Of a DNA stretch of 64,000 nt, positions 1 to 7,528 are shown one piece after another. Origin of the DNA: Hymenobacter mellowenesis (lineage in GTDB: Bacteria; Bacteroidota; Bacteroidia; Cytophagales; Hymenobacteraceae); NCBI RefSeq assembly GCF_030581005.1, contig NZ_JAUQSX010000011.1, positions 124,001 to 188,000 on the forward strand. The letters run 5' to 3'. Every line of letters begins with the position of its first letter. The stretch's first letter is position 1. Under the pieces are notes generated by a model. That model was not told the origin of the DNA. It was given only the letters and a program-made list of their open reading frames with translations, and made no database searches. The position numbers and the translations under genes are program-made.

Positions 1-2
1 GG

Positions 3-473
3 TTTCGCGACCACCGCAACCCAGTTAGAACCTTCCAGGGCGACCCTAATCGGCCAGCCTACACCTTGTACTGCTTATGGAAGTACCCGACTTACCTAGC
101 TGCGGCGAACGAGTTGGACGAACTGGTGGAGCAATGGCCCCGGAACCAAGCGCGCACCCTTGCGCTGCTGGCCGTGCGTGCTGCCTTCTTCGAGAACGGG
201 GCCGTGCATTGGGAAGTAGAGATGGTACACGAAGAAGACCAGACCAACATTCACGCCCGGATGCTCCGCGAGCACCAGTGGGTGCGGCGACTCGACCCGA
301 CGCAAGACGCTAGTCACGCGCAGAACCTGATACAGGCCGAGGCTGCCTTAGTCGAAAGTCAGCGCCGGAAACAAGGCCCCCAAACCGGAAAAGTACCACA
401 CCGGCAGCGGCGACCGGGCGGGCCAAAACCCGTACTAATTCCAAGAAGTGTCCGACAAGGAATCTTATGTTAA
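3..473 (+). CDS. Unknown protein, 5' end outside window
   Basis: The frame is open back to base 3 without a stop, so the gene probably begins before the window; a TTG at 66 is the first start-like codon but is unlikely to be the true start. The visible part is about 156 residues, hydrophilic, with a basic proline- and arginine-rich tail in the last 40 residues. No family was recognised. It ends at a TAA just before a strong terminator hairpin. The protein-like composition and the terminator support a real gene; function unknown. Confidence 0.55.
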   Translation, partial: FRDHRNPVRTFQGDPNRPAYTLYCLWKYPTYLAAANELDELVEQWPRNQARTLALLAVRAAFFENGAVHWEVEMVHEEDQTNIHARMLREHQWVRRLDPTQDASHAQNLIQAEAALVESQRRKQGPQTGKVPHRQRRPGGPKPVLIPRSVRQGILC

Positions 474-478
474 GTAAC

Positions 479-527
479 AAAAGGGAGAAAAGGCCCCGCC
501 TCGTCGCGGCGGCCTTTTCTCCCTTTT
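479..527. terminator. Bidirectional intrinsic terminator
   Basis: A 17-bp arm (479-495, AAAAGGGAGAAAAGGCC) pairs perfectly with 511-527. The A-rich start and T-rich end let it work on both strands. It lies 6 bases after the stop of the partial first gene. Confidence 0.85.
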
Positions 528-736
528 GTTCAATAAACCGAGGACCATCGGGGACGGTCGCCAGAATAAATCTTTTGACTTCTGTACTAAAAATGCGAAA
601 ATGTTGAGATAGCCCAAGCAATTAAGGTTCAATGCGCTAAGTCGCCCCTATTTACTACTGACACCCTGTCTAGCTAAGGAGTCGCCAGAGAGCGCACTCA
701 CTACTTAATAGATAAGGGAAAAGTCGGAGTAAGTAA

Positions 737-1066
737 ATGAACCCCACACCCTTTAACCAATTCCTGAGTAATAATCAGAAAGAAATCATCGCTGGCGTAG
801 TCGCCATCATCGTTGCCATTATCGGCGGCGTGTTCCTGTTGATATCCGTCGCCATGAACAAGGATACCCCCGCGCCCGTGGTCCACAACTACACCTATCG
901 CCCCACCTACAACGTGGTGGTGAACGAGGCGGCTCCCCCCGTCGCCCATGAGCCCCGAGCCGCCCGAGCCCACAAGCGGCCCCGCAAGCAGCACCCGAAG
1001 CCGGCCACCCAGCCGTTGCCCCGGCCCAGCTGCCCGTGCGCCGATTCCACGAAAGCCGGCGTGTAA
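737..1066 (+). CDS. Small single-pass membrane protein, unknown
   Basis: 109 residues. Residues about 17-39 form one hydrophobic helix rich in Ile, Val and Gly; the rest is polar, with a basic Pro/Lys/Arg-rich tail and a Cys-Pro-Cys near the end. No signal-peptidase site is obvious, so it is probably membrane anchored. A GGAG lies about 8 bases before the ATG. No family recognised. The next gene in the same direction starts 65 bases on. Confidence 0.5.
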   Translation: MNPTPFNQFLSNNQKEIIAGVVAIIVAIIGGVFLLISVAMNKDTPAPVVHNYTYRPTYNVVVNEAAPPVAHEPRAARAHKRPRKQHPKPATQPLPRPSCPCADSTKAGV

Positions 1067-1131
1067 GGTCTGGCGGGAGGGCCAGGCCCTCCCGCAAAGG
1101 CGTATGATGCACCGTTTACTATCATTCCCCG

Positions 1132-1470
1132 ATGTCCAAAATTCAACTTGCCAGCCGGGGAACCGAGCACGGCCCCGGCTACGACCCACGCACCACCCAC
1201 TTGCGCCCCGTCATCGAGTACCTGCTGGCCCAGGGCAACACGCCGGCCGGCTGGCGGGGCGATGCGTTCACGTTCGACCAGGGTGGCGAAGGGCATTACC
1301 TCTTTGCCGGCCCGCTCGATGCGGCCGAGCTGCGCGAGCGGTTTGCGTTCCCGGCCTCTATTCAGGTGCAGGCCGATGGTTCGATTAAGGACAGCCTGAA
1401 CCGGGTGGACATTAGCCAGGCGCTCCCGCCCCGGCCGTTCAGCTTTGAGCTACCCGAACAGGAGAAGTAG
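1132..1470 (+). CDS. Conserved-looking hypothetical protein
   Basis: 112 residues, soluble, acidic to neutral, no signal peptide or membrane helix. The composition is normal for a folded alpha/beta protein and the frame has high-GC codon use like neighbouring genes. No domain recognised. It sits directly upstream of the HigBA promoter and operator repeats, which begin 2 bases after its stop, so it is probably a separate transcription unit. Confidence 0.5.
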   Translation: MSKIQLASRGTEHGPGYDPRTTHLRPVIEYLLAQGNTPAGWRGDAFTFDQGGEGHYLFAGPLDAAELRERFAFPASIQVQADGSIKDSLNRVDISQALPPRPFSFELPEQEK

Positions 1471-1472
1471 CG

Positions 1473-1512
1473 TATTTTCGGTATTGGTAAATTATTTTCG
1501 ATATTGGTAAAT
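1473..1512 (+). promoter_or_regulatory. Tandem 20-bp direct repeat, likely HigA operator
   Basis: TATTTTCGGTATTGGTAAAT (1473-1492) is followed immediately by TATTTTCGATATTGGTAAAT (1493-1512), a single mismatch. The repeats lie just upstream of, or within, the presumed -33 region of the higBA promoter. HigA-type antitoxins are known to repress their own operon by binding here; the assignment is inference. Confidence 0.6.
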
Positions 1513-1518
1513 TTATCG

Positions 1519-1526
1519 TATCTTTG
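1519..1526 (+). promoter_or_regulatory. Bacteroidota -7 element (TATCTTTG) for higBA
   Basis: Exact match to TAnnTTTG, about 60 bases before the higB start codon and right after the tandem operator repeat. A T-rich TTTTCG at 1495-1500 is at a suitable distance for the -33 element. Confidence 0.6.
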
Positions 1527-1587
1527 TGGTGTTAGCCACGAAAGAGTCAACTATGAGATAGGAAATAAATAAACTAGAAAACAGATT

Positions 1588-1899
1588 ATGAGTGTATTAA
1601 GTAAAGAAAAAATTAGGAGATATGCTATTGAACACCTCGACGTAGCGAATGCCATTCTGGAACTCTATGACGACATGAAGGCGGCGAAGTGGGCCAACGC
1701 GGCCGAGGTAAAGGCGTTTGACCCCAGCGCTACCCATGTGGGAAATAACCGTTGGGTGTTTAACCTGCTTCGCAACCGCTACCGCATGGTGGTGAAGATT
1801 AACTACTCGCAGCTGCCGGCCTTTACCGGCCAGATTTTTATCCGCTTCATTGGCACCCACGCGGAGTATGACCGCATTGCCAATATCACGGACCTATGA
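1588..1899 (+). CDS. higB: HigB-family toxin (RelE-like mRNA interferase)
   Basis: 103 residues, the usual length of the family. The fold signature is visible: N-terminal helices, then GNNRWVFNLLRNRYRMVVKI and an FIRFIGTHAEYDRI ending, where the Arg residues and His-x-x-Tyr-Asp are typical of HigB toxins that cut mRNA on the ribosome. The toxin gene comes first and the antitoxin starts 48 bases later, the normal higBA order. Coding GC is lower than in its neighbours, which suggests transfer as a module. It would stabilise the replicon. Confidence 0.85.
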   Translation: MSVLSKEKIRRYAIEHLDVANAILELYDDMKAAKWANAAEVKAFDPSATHVGNNRWVFNLLRNRYRMVVKINYSQLPAFTGQIFIRFIGTHAEYDRIANITDL

Positions 1900-1947
1900 C
1901 GCAGGCGCGGGCTGCTGAAAAATTGTAAAACTCTAAAACTGTACAAA

Positions 1948-2298
1948 ATGACTATCCAAAATGATGCAGAGTACCAAGCCGGTATGAGCCGCTTGGAAGC
2001 CCTCACTAGTGATAACCCCACCCATCTGGCGGAAATGGAAGCGCTGGGCAACGCCCTCGAAGCCTACGAAGACAGCCACGGCCACGCGCCCGTGCGGCCG
2101 GATTCGCTCGTTTTCCGCATCGAGCGTTATATGTTCGAGCACCGCCTGAAAAAGCAGGAGCTGGCGCAGCTGCTGGGTATCACCAACAGCCGCCTGAGCG
2201 AAGTGCTCAACGGCAAGCGGGCCGTGAACATGGACTTGGGCCGGCGCTTGTACACCAAGTTGCACATTCCCGCCGAGTTTGTGCTGATGCACGCCTAG
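1948..2298 (+). CDS. higA: HigA-family antitoxin, XRE HTH
   Basis: 116 residues. An acidic N-terminal part (residues 1-50) with an EALGNALEAYEDSHGH segment typical of HigA is followed by an XRE helix-turn-helix at about 60-100 (KKQELAQLLGITNSRLSEVL). It should neutralise HigB and repress the operon through the tandem repeat at 1473-1512. A terminator follows 20 bases after the stop. Confidence 0.85.
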   Translation: MTIQNDAEYQAGMSRLEALTSDNPTHLAEMEALGNALEAYEDSHGHAPVRPDSLVFRIERYMFEHRLKKQELAQLLGITNSRLSEVLNGKRAVNMDLGRRLYTKLHIPAEFVLMHA

Positions 2299-2318
2299 CC
2301 GCCACGCGGTAGCCAGTG

Positions 2319-2349
2319 AAAAGCCTCGCCCACCAAGCGGGGCTTTTTT
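2319..2349 (+). terminator. Intrinsic terminator after higBA
   Basis: AAAAGCCTCGC (2319-2329) pairs with GCGGGGCTTTTTT (2337-2349) with one G-T wobble and ends in a T run. Confidence 0.75.
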
Positions 2350-2361
2350 GATGGGGCCGTA

Positions 2362-2619
2362 CTATGGGGAATTGGCGGGCTTTTCGGCCGTGTGCTGTTT
2401 GAGGAAGCCAGCCAGGGCCGTTACCGGCTTGTCCGCGACCCGGCTGACCCCGAAGCAGGCAATGGCGGCGAACAACAGGGCCGAGATGCACACGATTACG
2501 GTGAACGGGAGCAGGTGCTTTTGCGGAAGGCGCTCCGCGATAATGGCGAGCACTTTCCACAGGCCGGTCGGCGCGGGGGTGGGGAGTTTAGAGGGGCGAG
2601 TAGCGGTAGGCGTATTCAT
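2362..2619 (-). CDS. Small single-pass membrane protein, unknown
   Basis: 85 residues: a Pro/Thr-rich N-terminus, an amphipathic stretch, then one strongly hydrophobic helix at about 36-57, and a polar tail. No Shine-Dalgarno sequence is clear, which is common in this phylum. It converges with higBA. No family recognised; moderate confidence that it is translated. Confidence 0.4.
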   Translation of the reverse strand: MNTPTATRPSKLPTPAPTGLWKVLAIIAERLPQKHLLPFTVIVCISALLFAAIACFGVSRVADKPVTALAGFLKQHTAEKPANSP

Positions 2620-3461
2620 CTGGTTTGGGGTTGGTTTAGCGGTTGGGGAGCAAGGCGGATGAAACCGCCGCTACTGAAGCGGTGGTGCAAGACTAGCAAG
2701 CCCCGCAAAGCACGAATTCAGGGTTTGTAAAAAATAGGACAAGGTGCAATGCATCGTTTCCAGCCAGTAGAAGCACTTTTTTGGGAATTGGGCTTCGGTG
2801 GTGTAGGTAGGTTGTCATCATTGATGGAGAAAAAAGGAGGGGGAGCCGTGCGCGCATTGTCAGCACAAAGAGCTGGCGCGGTCGTAGGGAGAGCGCCCTT
2901 GCTAGGGCCGGGAACAGGTCGGATAAGTGGTGCAGTTAAGTCGGCCCCACATATAGGAAAGCGGGGAGGTCGATTTTGTGGCTAATTCCTAGCTATCAAA
3001 TTTCCAAATCGAGGCCCTTTCAAAAAAGGACACAAAAAAGCCCCTTCAAAAAGGGGCTTTCTATGCTGTATGGGCGCTTTTCAGAATTTGGCCAAAATGG
3101 CGGGGCCGCTGAGGCGTTAAAAAATACCCGCCGCCCGGGGAAATCCGGAGCAGCGGGCGAGGCTGTATTGGGTAGCGTTGAAGCTGAGGAAGAAGGCTGG
3201 ATTTTGCGCCGTGCAATACCTCGATTTTGAAAACCGCTGGCTGAAATCAAAGAGAGTTGAACGCGCCATCGTGCAGCCGGCAGCCGGTGAGGCCTTGAGC
3301 AGCGCCCAGGTAGCGGCCCGTTTCCGGCGCACGAAGGCCGATAAGGTGAAGCCGCTACACACTGGCCATGATGTCGCTAGTGCGCTACTTGGAGACAGAA
3401 GACACTTACGCTGCTCAAATTAACCCTTTTATTTTATTACAATAGAAGCCACATTTCTCCC
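2620..3461. other. Gene-poor stretch
   Basis: About 840 bases with only short, overlapping, low-quality frames on both strands. It holds a perfect terminator-type hairpin at 3037-3060, and near 3368-3445 a 25-codon frame that could be the tail of a decayed gene. Nothing else can be supported. Confidence 0.5.
3037..3060. terminator. Hairpin terminator without an obvious upstream gene
   Basis: AAAGCCCCTT (3037-3046) and AAGGGGCTTT (3051-3060) form a perfect 10-bp stem with a CAAA loop. It is flanked by A runs and a T run, so it could act on either strand. No convincing gene leads into it, which suggests a lost gene or a barrier. Confidence 0.6.
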
Positions 3462-3555
3462 ATGAACTACGAAATGTTCATTCGGCGTGCCCACGGTTGC
3501 GAACGGGACTTTATTCCCCCGCTGCTGTAAGAAGGCCGCTTAGGAACCGCTTACA

Positions 3556-3604
3556 AAGCCAGAAAGGCCGTCATCCTGAAGAAGGGTGACGGCCTTTCTG
3601 GCTT
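3556..3604 (-). terminator. Long hairpin terminator of the oxidase operon
   Basis: A 21-nt arm (3556-3576) pairs with 3584-3604 with a single G-T wobble and a 7-nt loop. It lies 43 bases past the stop of the minus-strand oxidase gene and closes that operon. Confidence 0.8.
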
Positions 3605-3647
3605 CTGTCGTAAGAAAACAGGCTATACCACTTGAAGTTTCCTGCGT

Positions 3648-5642
3648 CTATGGATTGATACACGGGCATTTGTTGGGAACGAAATAGCGGCCGGCGCTGG
3701 CGAAGTTCTCAACCGGGCTACCCCCACAAGAGGGCGTCACGCGCACGCCGAACGTGACCTGCGGCTGACACGGATTGATTTCCAGGGTGACCGATGAAAA
3801 ACCATCGTAGTCGGCCTCGTAGACGCCGTTGATGGTCCACTTGAAATCGGTGCCTAGGTTCGGGCCCGTCGCGGTGGCCGTGGCCAGGGTGGCGCAGTCG
3901 CCGGTGGGCGCGTTGGCAATGCCCACGGCCAGCGAGGAGCAAGGGTTGCCGTCTACCTGCACCACCTGCCCCTCGGAGGGCACCCCGTTGCTGTTGAGCA
4001 CGAAGAGCAGGTAGTGGCCCGGCGGGCAGTCGTTATTGCTGCCGGGCGCGGCCACTGCCACCGAAGCCGTGCCGCCGGCCACGGTATTGGTGGTAATGGG
4101 CAACTCCAGGAAGCGCTGGTTCATGTTGAAGGAGTGCGTGACCGACGAGAGGCGCACCAGCGTGACGCGGGCCACCGTGCCGCTGCCCGGCGTGGCTACC
4201 ACCGTGAACGCCTGTCCATAACCCACGTGCGTGGGTGCCCCGCTGATGCGGGGCCGCGCCCCTTTAAACAAGTAGGGCGGGCTGAATATTTCGGCTGTGG
4301 GGTGGTCGGTGTATTCGGCCCCGCCGCCGCCGCCGGCCGAGAGCACACGCCCATCGGGTAGTAGCACGGCCGTGGAGTGGTAGAGGCGGGGCTCGCTCAT
4401 GGGGTTCAGGGTGGTCCAGGTACCGGGGCCGCTGCCCGAGGCTGGGGGCGTCCAAAGCTCGGCCGGCAGAATGGCGTCGAGGTCGTTTTTGCCAATGTTG
4501 GGGATGCCGCCCGTCACGAGCACTGTGCCGTCGGGCAAAATGGTGCCGTTGACGTGAAAGCGGGCAAACTGCATGGGCGCGTCGTACTGAAACTGCGCGG
4601 TGGTGCCAGCATTCAGGTCAATGCGCTCCACGGTGTTGGTGACGCCGGTGGGCGTGGCGGCCGTGGCTGGCCCGCCGCCACCTATGACCAGAATTTTCCC
4701 CGGCGCGTACATCACGGCCGTGCCCGCCTCGCGGTCAACGTAGGCGTAGTCTCCAACCGGTGCCACGGTGGTTCCCGCAAGGCCATTGCTAAGCCGATGC
4801 AATGGGCCATTGGTCCAACTCCCCCCGTTGGCCGTGGTAAGGAAGCCGGTACGCGGATTGGGACCAGCTTCAAATAAACTGCCGTTAGGTGCCAAAAACA
4901 TTTGTGGGTAGAGGGGAAGCTTGCGGGGGGCACCAGTCAACCAACTCCAAACCCCATTTTGCAATAGTTCAGGTTGGTATGAATTAGGGGGAGGAGACAT
5001 TGGGTCTACCGGTTCTGTTTCCCCAGATATGGCCAATACACTGCCATCAGCGAGCGTGGTGACGGTAGGGTACCATCTTTTCCGACCCATATTCGGTTCG
5101 CGTTGCCAGTTGCCAGTGGAAAAGTTGAATGTATTCACAACATCTAGGCCGCCGATATAGGTTGGGTAATACATATCATGGCCACCAGCCACTAGCAACT
5201 TACCGTCGGATAGGAAAGTGTGACCGCTGCAAAAAATATTGTCATTCATATAATTCGGGGGGCTGAGTAAGCCCGAACTGGGGTCCCACATGTAAGTTTC
5301 TGTTCCCATTGGCATGGGCATTGATGGTGAGCCGTCGTTGTGTCCCTGCCAGGTCACTACCTTACCAGTAGGCAACACGCTTGTATGAATAGCCACGAGC
5401 GGCCAGTTGAAAGTGCCCTGCCACTGCCCGGCGGTGGCATACGGCTTGCCCAGGGCCGCGAAGAATCCGGGCGTACTCACGGCAAACCCCGGCAACAGTT
5501 CTACGCTGTGTTCCGCCAGCAGTGATTTGTTCTCGTAAATGTCTTTGGTGATGTCGTAGTAGGTAATTGGATTGTTGCCTTGTGCGGCCACCGAGGGCAT
5601 AAGCCCTAGCCCGAGGGCCATTGTAAAATAAGCGTTGCGCAT
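3648..5642 (-). CDS. Secreted copper-radical oxidase, galactose/glyoxal oxidase type
   Basis: 664 residues with an N-terminal signal peptide (cut near Ala20). Kelch-type beta-propeller repeats fill about 80-455, followed by a DUF1929 domain at about 460-565 and a Cys-containing C-terminal domain. All metal-radical residues of the family can be placed: Cys138 (FCSGHTFLSDGK) and Tyr191 (RWYPTVTTLADG) for the thioether cofactor, Tyr421-His422 (RLYHSTAVLLPDG) and His503 (THSFNMNQR) for copper. The enzyme should oxidise a primary alcohol or aldehyde with O2, giving H2O2; the substrate cannot be told. It is the last gene of a secretion operon, 53 bases after an SBBP protein. No typical T9SS sorting domain is seen at the end. 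Confidence 0.85.
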   Translation of the reverse strand: MRNAYFTMALGLGLMPSVAAQGNNPITYYDITKDIYENKSLLAEHSVELLPGFAVSTPGFFAALGKPYATAGQWQGTFNWPLVAIHTSVLPTGKVVTWQGHNDGSPSMPMPMGTETYMWDPSSGLLSPPNYMNDNIFCSGHTFLSDGKLLVAGGHDMYYPTYIGGLDVVNTFNFSTGNWQREPNMGRKRWYPTVTTLADGSVLAISGETEPVDPMSPPPNSYQPELLQNGVWSWLTGAPRKLPLYPQMFLAPNGSLFEAGPNPRTGFLTTANGGSWTNGPLHRLSNGLAGTTVAPVGDYAYVDREAGTAVMYAPGKILVIGGGGPATAATPTGVTNTVERIDLNAGTTAQFQYDAPMQFARFHVNGTILPDGTVLVTGGIPNIGKNDLDAILPAELWTPPASGSGPGTWTTLNPMSEPRLYHSTAVLLPDGRVLSAGGGGGAEYTDHPTAEIFSPPYLFKGARPRISGAPTHVGYGQAFTVVATPGSGTVARVTLVRLSSVTHSFNMNQRFLELPITTNTVAGGTASVAVAAPGSNNDCPPGHYLLFVLNSNGVPSEGQVVQVDGNPCSSLAVGIANAPTGDCATLATATATGPNLGTDFKWTINGVYEADYDGFSSVTLEINPCQPQVTFGVRVTPSCGGSPVENFASAGRYFVPNKCPCINP

Positions 5643-5695
5643 GAGCTAGTGAGATAATGAATGGCTTAGAAAGCGTTGCGATTGTGTTTAGGCCG

Positions 5696-7474
5696 CTACT
5701 CCACTAATAAGCGTTGCGCCTGACTGCCGCTGCGTACCACGTACAGCCCCGGCGGCAGTGCGTGGGGCAGGGCCAAGTAAAGGGGGCCCTGCAACGGCAC
5801 GTGTCCCCCGGCCACGCGGCGGCCCAGCGCATCCAGCACCTCCACCACCTGCTCGGGTGGTAGACCTTCCACCGTGAAGGCTGAGTGAGCCGGGTTGGGG
5901 TAGAGAGCAAAGGGCGCCTGCCCCGCCAAGGGCCGGGCCGCCAGCGGCCCGCCAGCCAGCCGGGCCATGAAGAACGTGGGATATACACCCGCATAAGGAT
6001 TGGCTACCACATTGAAAGAGCCAAATTGTGCAGCAGGGCCATTAAATATGCCGGTTATATGCAATCGCCCTGTTGCGTCTAATGCTACCCGACCTGTTCT
6101 ATCTTGTCCAGAGCCGCCGGCGCGTAAGGCCCATTGCCAAGTGCCGGCCGTGTCCAGGGCGGCTACTACAATGTCCTCTTGGCCGACGCTGACCAGCGCG
6201 TTAGTGCCGAATACACTACCCGCAGGGCTGGGTGTGCCGGTGGCGGGCACCCGACCAAAAGCGCCACCCGTGTATATCCGGTTGCCGCGTACCACGAGCT
6301 GGCCCAAGGATTCATCGTCGGAGCCGCCGGCGCGCACGGCCCACTGCCAGGCGCCGGTGGCCGCGTTGAGCCGGGCCACGAAGGCATCATTCAACTGAAT
6401 AGTCCCCAGCGCCTGGCCCTGGTAAGTGGCGCTGGCATTGGTTAGGGTGGTGGCACCAAATGTGGCCGTGGCGCCGCCGAAAGCACCGCATATGTACAAG
6501 TGCCCGCGTTCGTCGGCGGCTAGGCCACTACAAGTTGTACCACCGAAACCGCCGGGGAAGGTGCCGGTACCGGCGGTGCCGGTCAGCGCCTGCGCCCACT
6601 GCCAGGCACCGAGGCGGTTGATTTTGGCGAGGTAGCTGCCGCGCTGCTGGGTGAGGGGAAACAGGGCCGAGAAGGCGATGCCCGAGCCAAACTCGCCGGT
6701 CAGGTAGGCGTTGCCCTGCGCGTCGGCGGCCAGGTCGGCCACGGTACCGTGGCCGGTGCTCACGGCCCAGCCCCAGGCGCCGGTGGCCGCGTCGAGGCGG
6801 GCGACGAAGAGGTCGGTGCCATTGCCCACGTTTTGCAGCACGGTGGCGCCCACGCGCAGGGCGGGCCCGTCGAAGGTGCCGGCCACGAGCACGCCGCCGG
6901 CCCCGTCGGGGGCCACGGCCCGGCCGATGTCGGTGCCGGTATTAGCATTGCCGAAGCCGGCCTGCTGCACCCACAGCCAGGCCCCGGTGGCGCCATCGAG
7001 CTTGGCCACGAGCACGTCGGAGTAGCCGGCCGAAGTGATGGTGAAGCCGCCGAAAGTGGCCGTGACCGGCACGTTGCGCGAGCCTTGCGCGAACGAGCCG
7101 ACCACGTACACCTGGCCTTGCGCATCGAGGGCCACGTCGGCGATTTGGTCGCCCTCAGCGCCGCCGCCGTTGGCAACCCATAGCCACGCACCGGCGGCGT
7201 TGCGTTTGGCCACGAAGGCATCAAGGCTCCCCACGCTCGTGAGCGTAGTAGCGCCAAAGACAACTGTTCCGCTAAAAGAACCCGCGATTATCGTATTTCC
7301 TGAATTGTCGGTTACAATAGAAGTTGTAGCTCCGAAACTATTCTGTGCAATAGCGTTACCGCATGTGACTGCCTCGTCAAACACCGGAACTTGAGCGAGT
7401 GTTGAATTAATCAGGGCAAGCAGCAGCCCCAATGCGAGGCTGCCGCGTAGAAAATGGGAGAAGAAAGGGTTCAT
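5696..7474 (-). CDS. SBBP-repeat protein with T9SS sorting domain (copy 1)
   Basis: 592 residues. A signal peptide (cut after LAQ, about residue 28) is followed by repeated beta-propeller blades of the SBBP type (pattern G-x-x-D-x-F-V-A-K/R-L-x-x-x-T-G-A-W-x-W-A). The last 70 residues are a T9SS type A sorting domain (ALYPNPAHS, then LPPGLYVVRSGS and a basic LLVE end). It is expected to be exported and attached to the cell surface. It is closely related to the next upstream gene, with long identical blocks, so the pair arose by tandem duplication. Gaps to its neighbours are about 54 bases, consistent with one operon. Confidence 0.85.
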   Translation of the reverse strand: MNPFFSHFLRGSLALGLLLALINSTLAQVPVFDEAVTCGNAIAQNSFGATTSIVTDNSGNTIIAGSFSGTVVFGATTLTSVGSLDAFVAKRNAAGAWLWVANGGGAEGDQIADVALDAQGQVYVVGSFAQGSRNVPVTATFGGFTITSAGYSDVLVAKLDGATGAWLWVQQAGFGNANTGTDIGRAVAPDGAGGVLVAGTFDGPALRVGATVLQNVGNGTDLFVARLDAATGAWGWAVSTGHGTVADLAADAQGNAYLTGEFGSGIAFSALFPLTQQRGSYLAKINRLGAWQWAQALTGTAGTGTFPGGFGGTTCSGLAADERGHLYICGAFGGATATFGATTLTNASATYQGQALGTIQLNDAFVARLNAATGAWQWAVRAGGSDDESLGQLVVRGNRIYTGGAFGRVPATGTPSPAGSVFGTNALVSVGQEDIVVAALDTAGTWQWALRAGGSGQDRTGRVALDATGRLHITGIFNGPAAQFGSFNVVANPYAGVYPTFFMARLAGGPLAARPLAGQAPFALYPNPAHSAFTVEGLPPEQVVEVLDALGRRVAGGHVPLQGPLYLALPHALPPGLYVVRSGSQAQRLLVE

Positions 7475-7528
7475 GGCGTTGCGCGAAAAATTAGGAAAGG
7501 AACAGACTGCCCTGGGATGGCCGCCCGA

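Noticed and set aside
3178..3423. 81-codon frame with TTG start
   Set aside because: Overlaps an equally long frame on the other strand; neither is protein-like.
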